This document shows positions 8,267 through 16,520 of a stretch of 64,000 bases of DNA, piece by piece. The position numbers and the translations under genes were made by a program. How positions within the stretch are numbered: position 1 is the first letter of the stretch; every line of letters starts with the position of its first letter. The notes under the pieces were generated by a model. That model did not search any database and was not told the DNA's origin. It saw nothing but the letters and a program-made list of their open reading frames with translations. This DNA comes from Pseudomonas panipatensis (lineage in GTDB: Bacteria > Pseudomonadota > Gammaproteobacteria > Pseudomonadales > Pseudomonadaceae): positions 558,001 through 622,000 of the forward strand of contig NZ_FNDS01000002.1 in NCBI RefSeq assembly GCF_900099785.1, given 5' to 3'.

Positions 8267-10162
8267 ATGCCCACGACGTTCCACGAGATCCCCCGCGAGC
8301 GCCCCGCCACCCCTCTGCTCGACCGCGCCAGCACGCCGATCGAGCTGCGCCGTCTCGGCGAGGCGGAGCTCGTCACCCTCGCTGACGAACTGCGCCAGTA
8401 CCTGCTTTACAGCGTCGGCCAGACCGGCGGCCATTTCGGCGCCGGGCTCGGGGTGATCGAGCTGACCATCGCCCTGCACTACGTCTTCGATACCCCGGAC
8501 GACCGCCTGGTGTGGGACGTCGGCCACCAGGCCTACCCGCACAAGATCCTCACCGGTCGCCGCGAGCGCATGTCCACGCTGCGCCAGAAGGACGGCCTGG
8601 CCGCCTTCCCGCGGCGCGCCGAAAGCGAGTACGACACCTTCGGCGTCGGCCACTCCAGCACCTCGATCAGCGCCGCCCTGGGCATGGCCATCGCCGCGCG
8701 CATGCAGGGCTCCGGGCGCAAGTCGGTGGCGGTGATCGGCGACGGCGCGCTGACCGCCGGCATGGCCTTCGAGGCGCTGAACCACGCCTCCGACGTGCAG
8801 GCCGACATGCTGGTGATCCTCAACGACAACGACATGTCGATCTCGCACAACGTCGGCGGCCTCTCCAACTACCTGGCCAAGATTCTCTCCAGCCGCACCT
8901 ACAGCAGCATGCGCGAAGGCAGCAAGAAGGTGCTCTCGCGCCTGCCCGGCGCCTGGGAGATCGCCCGCCGCACCGAGGAATACGCCAAGGGCATGCTGGT
9001 TCCCGGCACGCTCTTCGAGGAACTCGGCTGGAACTACATCGGCCCGATCGACGGCCACGACCTGCCGACCCTGATCGCCACCCTGCGCAACATGCGCGAT
9101 CTCAAGGGCCCGCAGTTCCTCCATGTGGTGACCAAGAAGGGCAAGGGCTTCGCCCCGGCCGAGGCCGACCCCATCGGCTACCACGCGATCACCAAGCTGG
9201 AACCGGTCGGCGCCGCGCCGAAGAAGGCCGGCGGGCCGAAATACTCGAACGTCTTCGGCCAGTGGCTGTGCGACATGGCGGCGCAGGACCCGCGCCTGGC
9301 CGGGATCACCCCGGCGATGAAGGAAGGCTCCGACCTGGTGGCCTTCGCCGCGCGCTTCCCGGACCGTTACTTCGACGTCGCCATCGCCGAACAGCACGCC
9401 GTGACCCTGGCCGCCGGCCTGGCCTGCGACGGCATCAAGCCGGTGGTGGCGATCTACTCGACCTTCCTCCAGCGCGGCTACGACCAGTTGATCCACGACG
9501 TCGCCGTGCAGAACCTCGATGTGCTCTTCGCCATCGACCGCGCCGGTCTGGTCGGCGAAGACGGCCCGACCCACGCCGGCAGCTTCGACCTCTCCTACCT
9601 GCGCTGCATCCCCGGCATGCTGGTGATGGCCCCCAGCGACGAGGACGAACTGCGCAAGCTGCTCACCACCGGCTACCTCTTCGAAGGCCCGGCGGCGGTG
9701 CGCTACCCGCGCGGCAGCGGACCGAACACGCCGATCGAAGCGGCGCTGGCGCCGGTGCCGATCGGCAAGGGCGTGCTGCGCCGCCAGGGCAAGGCCGGCA
9801 AGGTCGCCATCCTCGCTTTCGGCGTGCAACTGAGCGAAGCCCTGCAGGTGGCCGAGCGCTTCGACGCCACGGTGGCCGACATGCGCTTCGTCAAGCCGCT
9901 CGACGAAGCCCTGGTGCGTGAACTGGCCGCCAGCCACGACCTGCTGGTGACCGTCGAGGAAAACACCGTGATGGGCGGCGCCGGCGCCGCGGTCAGCGAG
10001 TTCCTCGCCCGCGAGAACCGCCAGCAGCCGATCCTCCACCTGGGGCTGCCGGACTACTACGTGGAGCACGCCAAGCCGGCGCAGATGCTCGCCGAATGCG
10101 GCCTGGACGCCGCCGGCATCGAACGCGCCATCGCCGAGCGCCTGGCCCTGCTCGACGCCTGA
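8267..10162 (+). CDS. dxs: 1-deoxy-D-xylulose-5-phosphate synthase
   Basis: This 631-residue thiamine-diphosphate enzyme condenses pyruvate and glyceraldehyde 3-phosphate in the first step of the MEP isoprenoid pathway. Visible motifs are [17 protein letters not shown] near residue 50, FGVGHSSTS, the cofactor motif [17 protein letters not shown] ending NDNDMSIS, and the transketolase signature [13 protein letters not shown]. The start MPTTFHEIP matches the usual Pseudomonas Dxs N-terminus; upstream in-frame codons are open but not conserved in type. In many gammaproteobacteria xseB and ispA lie directly upstream; here the neighbour is the divergent reductase of the hydroxyproline cluster. A strong terminator follows. 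Confidence 0.97.
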   Translation: MPTTFHEIPRERPATPLLDRASTPIELRRLGEAELVTLADELRQYLLYSVGQTGGHFGAGLGVIELTIALHYVFDTPDDRLVWDVGHQAYPHKILTGRRERMSTLRQKDGLAAFPRRAESEYDTFGVGHSSTSISAALGMAIAARMQGSGRKSVAVIGDGALTAGMAFEALNHASDVQADMLVILNDNDMSISHNVGGLSNYLAKILSSRTYSSMREGSKKVLSRLPGAWEIARRTEEYAKGMLVPGTLFEELGWNYIGPIDGHDLPTLIATLRNMRDLKGPQFLHVVTKKGKGFAPAEADPIGYHAITKLEPVGAAPKKAGGPKYSNVFGQWLCDMAAQDPRLAGITPAMKEGSDLVAFAARFPDRYFDVAIAEQHAVTLAAGLACDGIKPVVAIYSTFLQRGYDQLIHDVAVQNLDVLFAIDRAGLVGEDGPTHAGSFDLSYLRCIPGMLVMAPSDEDELRKLLTTGYLFEGPAAVRYPRGSGPNTPIEAALAPVPIGKGVLRRQGKAGKVAILAFGVQLSEALQVAERFDATVADMRFVKPLDEALVRELAASHDLLVTVEENTVMGGAGAAVSEFLARENRQQPILHLGLPDYYVEHAKPAQMLAECGLDAAGIERAIAERLALLDA

Positions 10163-10193
10163 GCGGGTATCCGTCAGGCAGACTTGCCAGCCA

Positions 10194-10224
10194 CGGGCGC
10201 ACCCCGATAAGGTGCGCCCGTTTT
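10194..10224 (+). terminator. rho-independent terminator of dxs
   Basis: CGGGCGCACC and GGTGCGCCCG form a perfect 10-bp stem around CCGATAA, followed directly by TTTT. It lies 32 bp after the dxs stop and just before the cobalamin riboswitch. Confidence 0.85.
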
Positions 10225-10227
10225 CGT

Positions 10228-10402
10228 TCGAGGTAACGGGAAGCAGGTGAAAGACCTGCGCTGCCCCCGCAACGGTAACCGACGCGCCCCTTCGCGGGCG
10301 CAGCAGCGCCACGGCCACTGTCCATGACGGGAAGGCGGCGCTGTGCAGTCGGCAGCCCGGAGACCGCCCTCGACGCGATCCGACAGGTGTTGCGGAGGGC
10401 AT
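10228..10402 (+). ncRNA. cobalamin (B12) riboswitch
   Basis: The segment carries the family landmarks in order: GGTAACGGGAAGCAGGTG, then CTGCCCCCGCAACGGTAA around 10261-10278, and the B12-box-like GCAGCCCGGAGACCGCCC around 10353-10370. It lies in the 320-bp gap before a TonB-dependent receptor, about 80 bp from its start. Cobalamin riboswitches in this position repress receptor expression when adenosylcobalamin is abundant (established for btuB). The exact ends are estimates, and the expression platform is not resolved. Confidence 0.92.
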
Positions 10403-10482
10403 CACCGTCAAGCGCGGCCCCGCTCCGCCCTTGCCCAGCCCTCCTCGAAAGTCACCCCCGGCACTTTTGAGGACTCACTCCC

Positions 10483-12357
10483 ATGAAGCTTTCCCGTCTC
10501 GCCCTGGCCGCCGCGCTGCTGCCCGGCGCCGCCATCGCCGACGACTCGGCCAGCCCCGCCGAGCGGGCGCTGAAACTGCCAGACCAGATCGTCACCTCGG
10601 CGCGCCAGGCCGAGCCACGCGCCCAGGCCACCTCGGCCAACACGGTGTTCACCCGCGACGACATCGAGCGCCTGCAAGCGCGCAGCGTGCCCGAACTGCT
10701 GCAACGCGTGCCCGGCGTACAGGTCAGCACCGCCGGCGGCGTGCCCAGCTACTCGCTGCGCGGCACCAACACCGCGCAGACCCTGGTGCTGGTCGACGGC
10801 CAGCGCATCGCCTCGGCGAGCAGCGGCATCGCCCGCATCGACTACCTGAACATCGACAACATCGAGCGCGTCGAAGTGACCCGCGGCCCGCGCTCGGCGC
10901 TGTACGGCGCGGATGCCATCGGCGGGGTGATCCAGATCTTCACCCGCCGCGGCGAAAGCGGCCTGCACCCGGAACTGCGCCTGGCCGCCGGCAGCCACGG
11001 CACCTTCCAGCGCAGCGCTGCGCTGGCCGGCGGCGACGCGCGCACGCGCTTCAACCTCGGCGCCAGCCTCGACGAAACCCAGGGCTGGGACCTGACACGT
11101 GACGGGCGTGGCGCCGACAGCGACCACGACGGCCAGCGCAACAAGGCCATGCACCTGAACCTCGACCACCAGTTGAACGACGCCTGGAAAGCCGGCTTCA
11201 GCCTCAACGACCAGCACGGCGACAGCGAATACGACGACGCCTACAGTTACGCCCCCGGCCAGCCCCACGACGAATTCCGCGTCAGCAGCTACAGCGGCTA
11301 CCTCGAAGGCCAGCTCGGCGAGCGCTGGAACAGTCGCCTGGAACTGGGCCACAGCTACGACCGCAACAAGGCCGTGGGCGCCGCCGAGGACTGGAACAAC
11401 GGCACCCTGGAAACCACCCGCCACTCGGCGAGCTGGATCAACCGCCTGCAACTGGACCCGCGCAACCAACTGGCCCTGGGCGCCGACTGGTACCAGGACC
11501 GCGTCGACGGCAGCACCGAATTCGCCGAGGACAGCCGCGAGAACCACGCCTTCTTCGCCCAGCACAGCTTCAAGGGCGAGGCCTTCGCCACCGAGCTGGG
11601 CCTGCGCCACGACGACAACCAGCGCTACGGCACGCAGAACAGCTGGAACGCCGCCTTGACCCTGCCGGTGGACGAGCGCCAGAGCTGGATTCTCAGCTAC
11701 GGCGAAGGCTTCCGGGCGCCGACCTTCAGCGACCTCTACTACCCGGGCGCCGGCAACCCCGACCTCAAGGCAGAGACCGCCAAGACCTACGAGCTGCAAT
11801 GGCGCGGCGACTTCGCCGGCAACCACCTGGAAGCCGCGGCCTACCGCACCGAGGTGAATGACCTGATCGCCTGGGACAGCGCCAGCAACCAACCGGAGAA
11901 CATCGCCAAGGCGCGCATCGACGGCATCGAAGCGAGCATCGGCCGCGAGCTGTACGGCTGGCAGGGCAACCTCGGCCTGAGCCTGATCGACCCACGCGAC
12001 CGCGACACCGGCCACACCCTGCCACGCCGCGCCCGGCGCACCCTGAGCCTGGACCTCGACCGCCAGTTCGGCGCCTTCGGCCTCGGCGGCAGCTGGCGCG
12101 CGCTGAGCAACAGCTACGCCGATGCGGCCAACGACAATCGCCTGGGCGGCTATGGCGTACTCGACCTGCGCGGCAGCTGGGCCTTCAGCGACAGCCTGCG
12201 CTGGGACCTGAAACTGCAGAACCTGTTCGACCGCGACTACGCCCAGGCCACCTACGAGCGGCCGACCGATCCCTCCGGCTACCCGACGACGACCTACGCC
12301 TACCGCGAAGCCGGCCGCACCGCCCTCCTGGCCCTGACCTGGACCCCCGAGCTGTAA
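10483..12357 (+). CDS. btuB: TonB-dependent vitamin B12 receptor BtuB
   Basis: This 624-residue outer-membrane receptor has a signal peptide of about 19 residues ending GAAIA, a TonB-box-like DQIVTSA near residue 34, and a plug domain with VPELLQRVPGVQVS, LVLVDGQRI and RVEVTRGPRSALYGADAIGG. A beta-barrel follows, ending LLALTWTPEL. The length is typical of BtuB. The cobalamin riboswitch directly upstream makes a corrinoid substrate very likely. No cobalamin synthesis genes follow; the next features are repeats and a minus-strand operon. Confidence 0.93.
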   Translation: MKLSRLALAAALLPGAAIADDSASPAERALKLPDQIVTSARQAEPRAQATSANTVFTRDDIERLQARSVPELLQRVPGVQVSTAGGVPSYSLRGTNTAQTLVLVDGQRIASASSGIARIDYLNIDNIERVEVTRGPRSALYGADAIGGVIQIFTRRGESGLHPELRLAAGSHGTFQRSAALAGGDARTRFNLGASLDETQGWDLTRDGRGADSDHDGQRNKAMHLNLDHQLNDAWKAGFSLNDQHGDSEYDDAYSYAPGQPHDEFRVSSYSGYLEGQLGERWNSRLELGHSYDRNKAVGAAEDWNNGTLETTRHSASWINRLQLDPRNQLALGADWYQDRVDGSTEFAEDSRENHAFFAQHSFKGEAFATELGLRHDDNQRYGTQNSWNAALTLPVDERQSWILSYGEGFRAPTFSDLYYPGAGNPDLKAETAKTYELQWRGDFAGNHLEAAAYRTEVNDLIAWDSASNQPENIAKARIDGIEASIGRELYGWQGNLGLSLIDPRDRDTGHTLPRRARRTLSLDLDRQFGAFGLGGSWRALSNSYADAANDNRLGGYGVLDLRGSWAFSDSLRWDLKLQNLFDRDYAQATYERPTDPSGYPTTTYAYREAGRTALLALTWTPEL

Positions 12358-12735
12358 GTCGGATGGCGTTGAGCACGGCGAAACCCATCGCCGCCTCAGA
12401 CCGCATGGGTTTCGTTCCTCAACCCATCCTACGAATACCGCCGGTATCGCTCTGCGTAGGATGGCGTTGAGCGCAGCGATACCCATCGCCAGCCCGAACC
12501 GCATGGGTTTCGTTCCTCAACCCATCCGACGGATGCCCGCCGGTATCGCTCTGCGTAGGATGGCGTTGAGCGCAGCGATACCCATCGCCAGCCCGAACCG
12601 CATGGGTTTCGTTCCTCAACCCATCCGACGGATGCCCGCCGGTATCGCTCTGCGTAGGATGGCGTTGAGCGCAGCGATACCCATCGTCAGCCCAGACCCG
12701 CAGGGGTTTGCTGGACTCACCCCATCCGCCGCTTG
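12358..12735. repeat. tandem array of a 99-bp palindromic repeat
   Basis: The unit beginning TAGGATGGCGTTGAGCGCAG starts at about 12358 (a diverged copy), 12456, 12555 and 12654, a spacing of 98, 99 and 99 bp; the last copy diverges and breaks off near 12735. Each unit contains two inverted half-elements of about 30 bp: one runs GGATGGCGTTGAG to ATACCCATCG, and the other, on the opposite strand, reads GGATGGGTTGAGG to AAACCCATGC. Each half can fold by GATGGGT pairing with ACCCATC. This fills the 390-bp gap after btuB. Related copies occur at 19.0-19.3 and 25.04 kb. The pattern resembles REP/REPIN elements. Confidence 0.85.
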
Positions 12736-12747
12736 CCGGCGCGGTTA

Positions 12748-13347
12748 TTACGCCAGCACCCCAGCCATCCGCCCGAGCACCGCGCAATCCTCGGCGTGCC
12801 AGTCGGTCAGTTCCGGCCAGGGGTTGTCCGGCAGGTTGACCAGCGCGGTGCGGGTGCCGGCGGCGCGGCCGCATTCGAGGTCGAAGCGGTAGTCGCCGAC
12901 CATCAGCATTCGCGCCGGCACCGTCTGCCAGCGCGCGGCCAGGCGTTGCAGGCCGTCGGGACTGGGCTTGGGCCGGGCTTCGCCGCGGCCGAGGATGTCC
13001 TCGCTGAGGAAGCAGTCGCCCAGGCCGATGGCGCCGAGGGTGATCAGCGCCAGCTCGTGGGCATTGCGCGTGAGGATGCCCAGCCGCCGGCCGCTTCCGT
13101 GCAGCGCGCGGACCAGTTCCACCGCGCCCGGCGCGGCCTGCGCGCCCAGGGCCAGTTCGCGCTCGTGTTCGAGCAGCCAGGCATGCTTGGCCGCCGCTTC
13201 GTCCGCCGGCAGTGCCGCCAGGTGCAGGAGGATGTCGTCCTCCTGGGGAATCTCCAGCGCCCGCTTGATCGCCGGGAAGTCGTGTACCGGCAGGGTCAGG
13301 GTGCCGTCCATGTCGAACACCCAGTGGCGGATCTCGGCGAGGCTCAC
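12748..13347 (-). CDS. HAD-superfamily phosphatase
   Basis: This 199-residue hydrolase has the HAD motifs in order: motif I VFDMDGTLT near residue 10, motif II LGILTRNAHE near residue 92, the lysine of motif III in ARPKPSPDGLQ, and motif IV MVGDYRFDLECGRAAG. The small helical cap between motifs I and II fits subfamily IA. The GTG start at 13347 overlaps the tesB stop in a 4-bp GTGA arrangement, so translation is probably coupled. The substrate cannot be told; it is the last gene of a four-gene minus-strand operon. Confidence 0.85.
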   Translation of the reverse strand: MSLAEIRHWVFDMDGTLTLPVHDFPAIKRALEIPQEDDILLHLAALPADEAAAKHAWLLEHERELALGAQAAPGAVELVRALHGSGRRLGILTRNAHELALITLGAIGLGDCFLSEDILGRGEARPKPSPDGLQRLAARWQTVPARMLMVGDYRFDLECGRAAGTRTALVNLPDNPWPELTDWHAEDCAVLGRMAGVLA

Positions 13348-14213
13348 GCCCAGTCCTCGCGGTGGCGGATCAGGCCTTCCTGGCTGGCCGAGGCCACCAG
13401 TTCGCCGGCGCGGTTGAAGAAGCTGCCGCGCACGAAGCCGCGACCGTTGCCGGCCCAGGGGCTGTCGATGGCGTAGAGCAGCCACTCGTCCGCGCGCAGG
13501 TTGCGGTGGAACCAGACCGAATGGTCGATGGTGGCCACCTGCATGTCCTTCTGCCACACCGAGCGCCCGTGGGGCAGCATTGCGGTGGTGAGGAAGCCGA
13601 AGTCGGAGGCGTAGGCCAACAGGTATTTGTGCAGCGCCGGCACGTCCGGCAGCTTGCCGTCGGCGCGCAGCCAGAGGTACTTGATCGGCTCGCCGGGCAG
13701 CGGATCGTAGGGATCGTTCTGGGTCACCGGGCGGATTTCGATGGGCTTCGGATAGAGCAGCTTGTCGCGCAGGCGCTCGGGGAACTGTTCGGCGCTGCGT
13801 TGCTTGAGTTCCTGCTCGGTGGGCAGGTTTTCCGGGCCGACCACCTCGGGCATCTGGATCTGGTGCTGGAAGCCTTCCTCGTCGTACTGGAAGGAGGTGC
13901 TCAGGGCGAAGATCGGATGGCCCTTCTGGATCGCCGTCACCCGCCGGGTGCTGAAGCTGCCGCCGTCGCGCACGCGATCGACCTGATAGACCACCGGCAT
14001 GCTGGCGTCGCCCGGACGCAGGAAGTAGCCGTGCATGGAATGCACATGGCGTGCGTCCTCCACCGTCTGGCTGGCCGCCGAAAGCGCCTGGCCGAGCACC
14101 TGGCCGCCGTACAACTGGCGGAACCCGAGGTCCTGGCTCATGCCGCGAAACAGGTTCTCCTCGATGGGTTCCAGGCTCAGCAAAGCCACCAGGTTGTCCA
14201 GGATCTGGGTCAT
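13344..14213 (-). CDS. tesB: acyl-CoA thioesterase II
   Basis: This 289-residue protein is a double hot-dog thioesterase of the TesB family, which hydrolyses medium- and long-chain acyl-CoAs. Visible are FRGMSQDLGFRQLYGGQVLGQ near residue 23, the N-terminal hot-dog helix region with HGYFLRPGD, the catalytic-aspartate segment ATIDHSVWFHR, and the C-terminal SASQEGLIR. Length is typical. It lies 22 bp after the SagB-like gene and overlaps the HAD gene by 4 bp. Confidence 0.93.
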   Translation of the reverse strand: MTQILDNLVALLSLEPIEENLFRGMSQDLGFRQLYGGQVLGQALSAASQTVEDARHVHSMHGYFLRPGDASMPVVYQVDRVRDGGSFSTRRVTAIQKGHPIFALSTSFQYDEEGFQHQIQMPEVVGPENLPTEQELKQRSAEQFPERLRDKLLYPKPIEIRPVTQNDPYDPLPGEPIKYLWLRADGKLPDVPALHKYLLAYASDFGFLTTAMLPHGRSVWQKDMQVATIDHSVWFHRNLRADEWLLYAIDSPWAGNGRGFVRGSFFNRAGELVASASQEGLIRHREDWA

Positions 14214-14235
14214 GAATATTCCTCGAATGCAAGGC

Positions 14236-15837
14236 TCAAACCGGCTGCTGGCGGCGCAGCACGGGGTATGCGGGGAGATCGGTCAGACGAGTGTCCCACA
14301 CCGCGCGACCAATGGTGAAATGGTAGAGGCTGAGCAAATAGTCGGAGTCGGCGCCGAGCAGTTCGCCCAGGGCTTCGTCGAAGTAGCAGCCGATACCGGT
14401 GCCGGAGAGCCCGGCGGCCTCCGCCTCCAGATAGAGCAACTGGCCGATCTGCCCGCACTCCCAGTACAGCCGTGGATACGTCCAGGGCCCCTCGGCCAGC
14501 GCGGCGTCGAGGTCGGCGAGCATGGCCAGAGCCAGGCAGCCGTCGCTGGCGATGTCCTGGCCGCAGGAAAGGAAGGCCGCCAATTGCCGCGCGTCCCCCT
14601 CCAGCAGGCGGTACAGCGGTAACTCGTCCAGCACCGGCTGCCAGAGGAAGTCCTCCCGCAGACCACCCGGCGCGCGGCCGCTGCGGCCAAGCCAGTAAAG
14701 CCCCGGCACCAAGCCCTGGACACGGTGGATGAACAGCAGCAGGTCGATCCGCGGCGGCTCGCCGCTGCAGGCGAAGGGCACCGGCGCGGCCGCCGGCATG
14801 AGGCGCCGCAGCCAGGCCAGCAGCAGGTCGAAATGGATGCCGCTGCGGCCGTCCAGGCGCTGCGCGCTGCGCCGCCGATGCAGGATCGGCCGCAACGGCA
14901 GGCCGGGGTTTTCCACCGCGACCTCGGCGCCCGCGGCACTCCAGGGCCGCGGCGCCAGCGCCGGCGCCCGGCACAGCTCATGGACGCGCTGCAGTTCTGG
15001 CCACTGCTGGTAGTCCCGCGACAAGCGATTGGGCTGGCCGTGCAAGTCCAGCGCCGCCAGGCCCTGCAGCAGCGGCTCGGGCAATGACGGTTCGAGCGCT
15101 TGCGGCGGGCCGATCCAGCACAAGGCGTCCACCGCCTCGCGTTCGTGGAAGCCCGCGCGGTCGAGGCCGAACAGCGCATCCAGGCGGCGCTCGGCGACAC
15201 CCCGCAGCAGGCGCACCTCCCAGCCCTGGATGGCCGCGGCGATGGCCAGGCAGGCCAGGGCGTGGCCAACGTCGTGCTGGCAATAACGGTAGGCGCGCTC
15301 GCCGTACTTCCAGGCCTCGCGCCAGGCAATGCTGGCCAGGGCCAGGAGCATGCCTCCGGGCGGCAGCGCGTCGTGCAGTTGCCGCGCCAAGGGCGCCGGC
15401 AGCTCGGCGCGTAGCTCAAGGGCGTGTTCGTCGGCCGTGTAGTGCGCCAGCAGTGCGGACGGGTCCACAGTCCCGGCGGGCAGCAACAGATACGCCTCGG
15501 TGGGATGCAGGTTGCCGCTCGACGGGTTGACCCGAAGCGCCCAGCGGCTGCCAGCGGAGGCTTTCCAGGCGGAGATCGCCAGGCTGTCGTAGAGCAGTTG
15601 GGAAACGCTGGCCAGGTTCAGCGGCGCCGCTGCGCCGATGGGCCCGGCAAAGGCCGCATCGTACCCCGGCGATTCCTCCAGCGGCCGCTGCAGCAGCTCG
15701 ATCAGGCGCGTTCCGGCATAGCGCCGGAAGGGCGCCGGTTGGGTCGCCCAGTCCAGTTCGCCAGGACCGGGGGCGAAGCGCTGCGGCGCGTGACGGCTCA
15801 GCGCGTGGTAGGCGCGCACCTCATCGGCGGCGCTCAT
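14236..15837 (-). CDS. SagB-like oxidoreductase with two fused nitroreductase domains
   Basis: This 533-residue protein has two nitroreductase-type halves. The first, to about residue 260, carries SVSQLLYDSLAISAWK, RVNPSSGNLHPTEAYLL and WKYGERAYRYCQHDVGHA, the usual FMN-site segments of SagB/ThcOx dehydrogenases. The second, from about residue 320, begins RPILHRRRSAQRLDGRSG and ends with YWECGQIGQLLYLEAEAAGL and a short catalytic-domain tail. SagB/ThcOx enzymes oxidise azolines in ribosomal peptides, but no YcaO cyclodehydratase or precursor gene is near. The ATG overlaps the GNAT stop by 4 bp. Function unknown beyond flavin oxidoreductase; a stand-alone role is inferred. Confidence 0.8.
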   Translation of the reverse strand: MSAADEVRAYHALSRHAPQRFAPGPGELDWATQPAPFRRYAGTRLIELLQRPLEESPGYDAAFAGPIGAAAPLNLASVSQLLYDSLAISAWKASAGSRWALRVNPSSGNLHPTEAYLLLPAGTVDPSALLAHYTADEHALELRAELPAPLARQLHDALPPGGMLLALASIAWREAWKYGERAYRYCQHDVGHALACLAIAAAIQGWEVRLLRGVAERRLDALFGLDRAGFHEREAVDALCWIGPPQALEPSLPEPLLQGLAALDLHGQPNRLSRDYQQWPELQRVHELCRAPALAPRPWSAAGAEVAVENPGLPLRPILHRRRSAQRLDGRSGIHFDLLLAWLRRLMPAAAPVPFACSGEPPRIDLLLFIHRVQGLVPGLYWLGRSGRAPGGLREDFLWQPVLDELPLYRLLEGDARQLAAFLSCGQDIASDGCLALAMLADLDAALAEGPWTYPRLYWECGQIGQLLYLEAEAAGLSGTGIGCYFDEALGELLGADSDYLLSLYHFTIGRAVWDTRLTDLPAYPVLRRQQPV

Positions 15838-16397
15838 GCCCGCGCCTCCAGCCATTGCTCGCGCCTGATGCGGAACAGCAGGTGCGGGCGCAACGGGTGT
15901 CCCTCCGGCAAGTGCGGATGCTCGAAGCCAGCGGCGGCGTCATGGCACATGCCGAGGCGCCGCATCAGGCCCTGGGACGGCAGGTTGGCCGGCACGGTGA
16001 AGGCCACCAGCTCCGTCAGGCACAGGTGCGCAAAGGCGTATTCCAGCACCGCTCGCGCGGCCTCCAGCGCATAACCCTGGCGCCAGAACGCCTGGTTGAG
16101 CCGCCAGGCGATCTCCACCGCCGGGGTGAACGCAGCCTCGAAGCCCACCTGTTGCAGACCCAGCACGCCGAGGAAGGCGCCATCGCTGCGGCGCTCGACA
16201 ATCCACGGGCCGAAGCCGTGCTCGGCAAAATGCGCGTGAATGCGTGCGGCAAGGGCATCGCTGTCGTCGCGGCTCATGCAGGCGGGGAAATGGCGCATCA
16301 CGTCGGGGTCGGCGTTGAGCGCAGCGAAGGCCTGCAGATCACCCTGCTGCCAGGGACGCAGGCACAGGCGTTCGGTGCTCAGAGTGGGGATATCCAT
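15834..16397 (-). CDS. GNAT-family N-acetyltransferase (RimJ/RimL type)
   Basis: This 187-residue protein has the RimJ/RimL layout: TERLCLRPWQQGD near residue 8, AWRLNQAFWRQGYALEAARA as the acetyl-CoA-binding region near residue 95, and a C-terminal MRRLGM. The start MDIPTLSTERL gives the normal family length; a longer in-frame extension upstream lacks family features. It is the first gene of the minus-strand operon and diverges from the histone-deacetylase-family gene across a 123-bp gap. Substrate unknown. Confidence 0.87.
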   Translation of the reverse strand: MDIPTLSTERLCLRPWQQGDLQAFAALNADPDVMRHFPACMSRDDSDALAARIHAHFAEHGFGPWIVERRSDGAFLGVLGLQQVGFEAAFTPAVEIAWRLNQAFWRQGYALEAARAVLEYAFAHLCLTELVAFTVPANLPSQGLMRRLGMCHDAAAGFEHPHLPEGHPLRPHLLFRIRREQWLEARA

Positions 16398-16520
16398 GGT
16401 TCGCCTCAGCGCTATTCGGCAGGCTGACATTGTGCCCCATGCGCCGCGCCGGGACACGGCCCTGGCGAAGCGGGAGGCCCCCGGCGTACCCTTGCCGACG
16501 GATTCACCGAGCCTTCCGCC

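Noticed and set aside
8222-10411. A minus-strand frame of about 730 residues over dxs
   Set aside because: It is antisense to the clearly identified dxs gene and has no domain.
12358-12735. CRISPR-like array
   Set aside because: The units are near-identical throughout their 99 bp with no spacer separation, and relatives are dispersed singly.
12461-12892. A plus-strand open frame with repeats of MALSAAIPIASPNRMGFVP
   Set aside because: It is a by-product of the 99-bp tandem repeat, which keeps any frame open; there is no ribosome site and no recognisable domain.
14236-16397. A ribosomal-peptide biosynthesis cluster around the SagB-like gene
   Set aside because: No YcaO, no short precursor peptide and no transporter gene lie within several kilobases.
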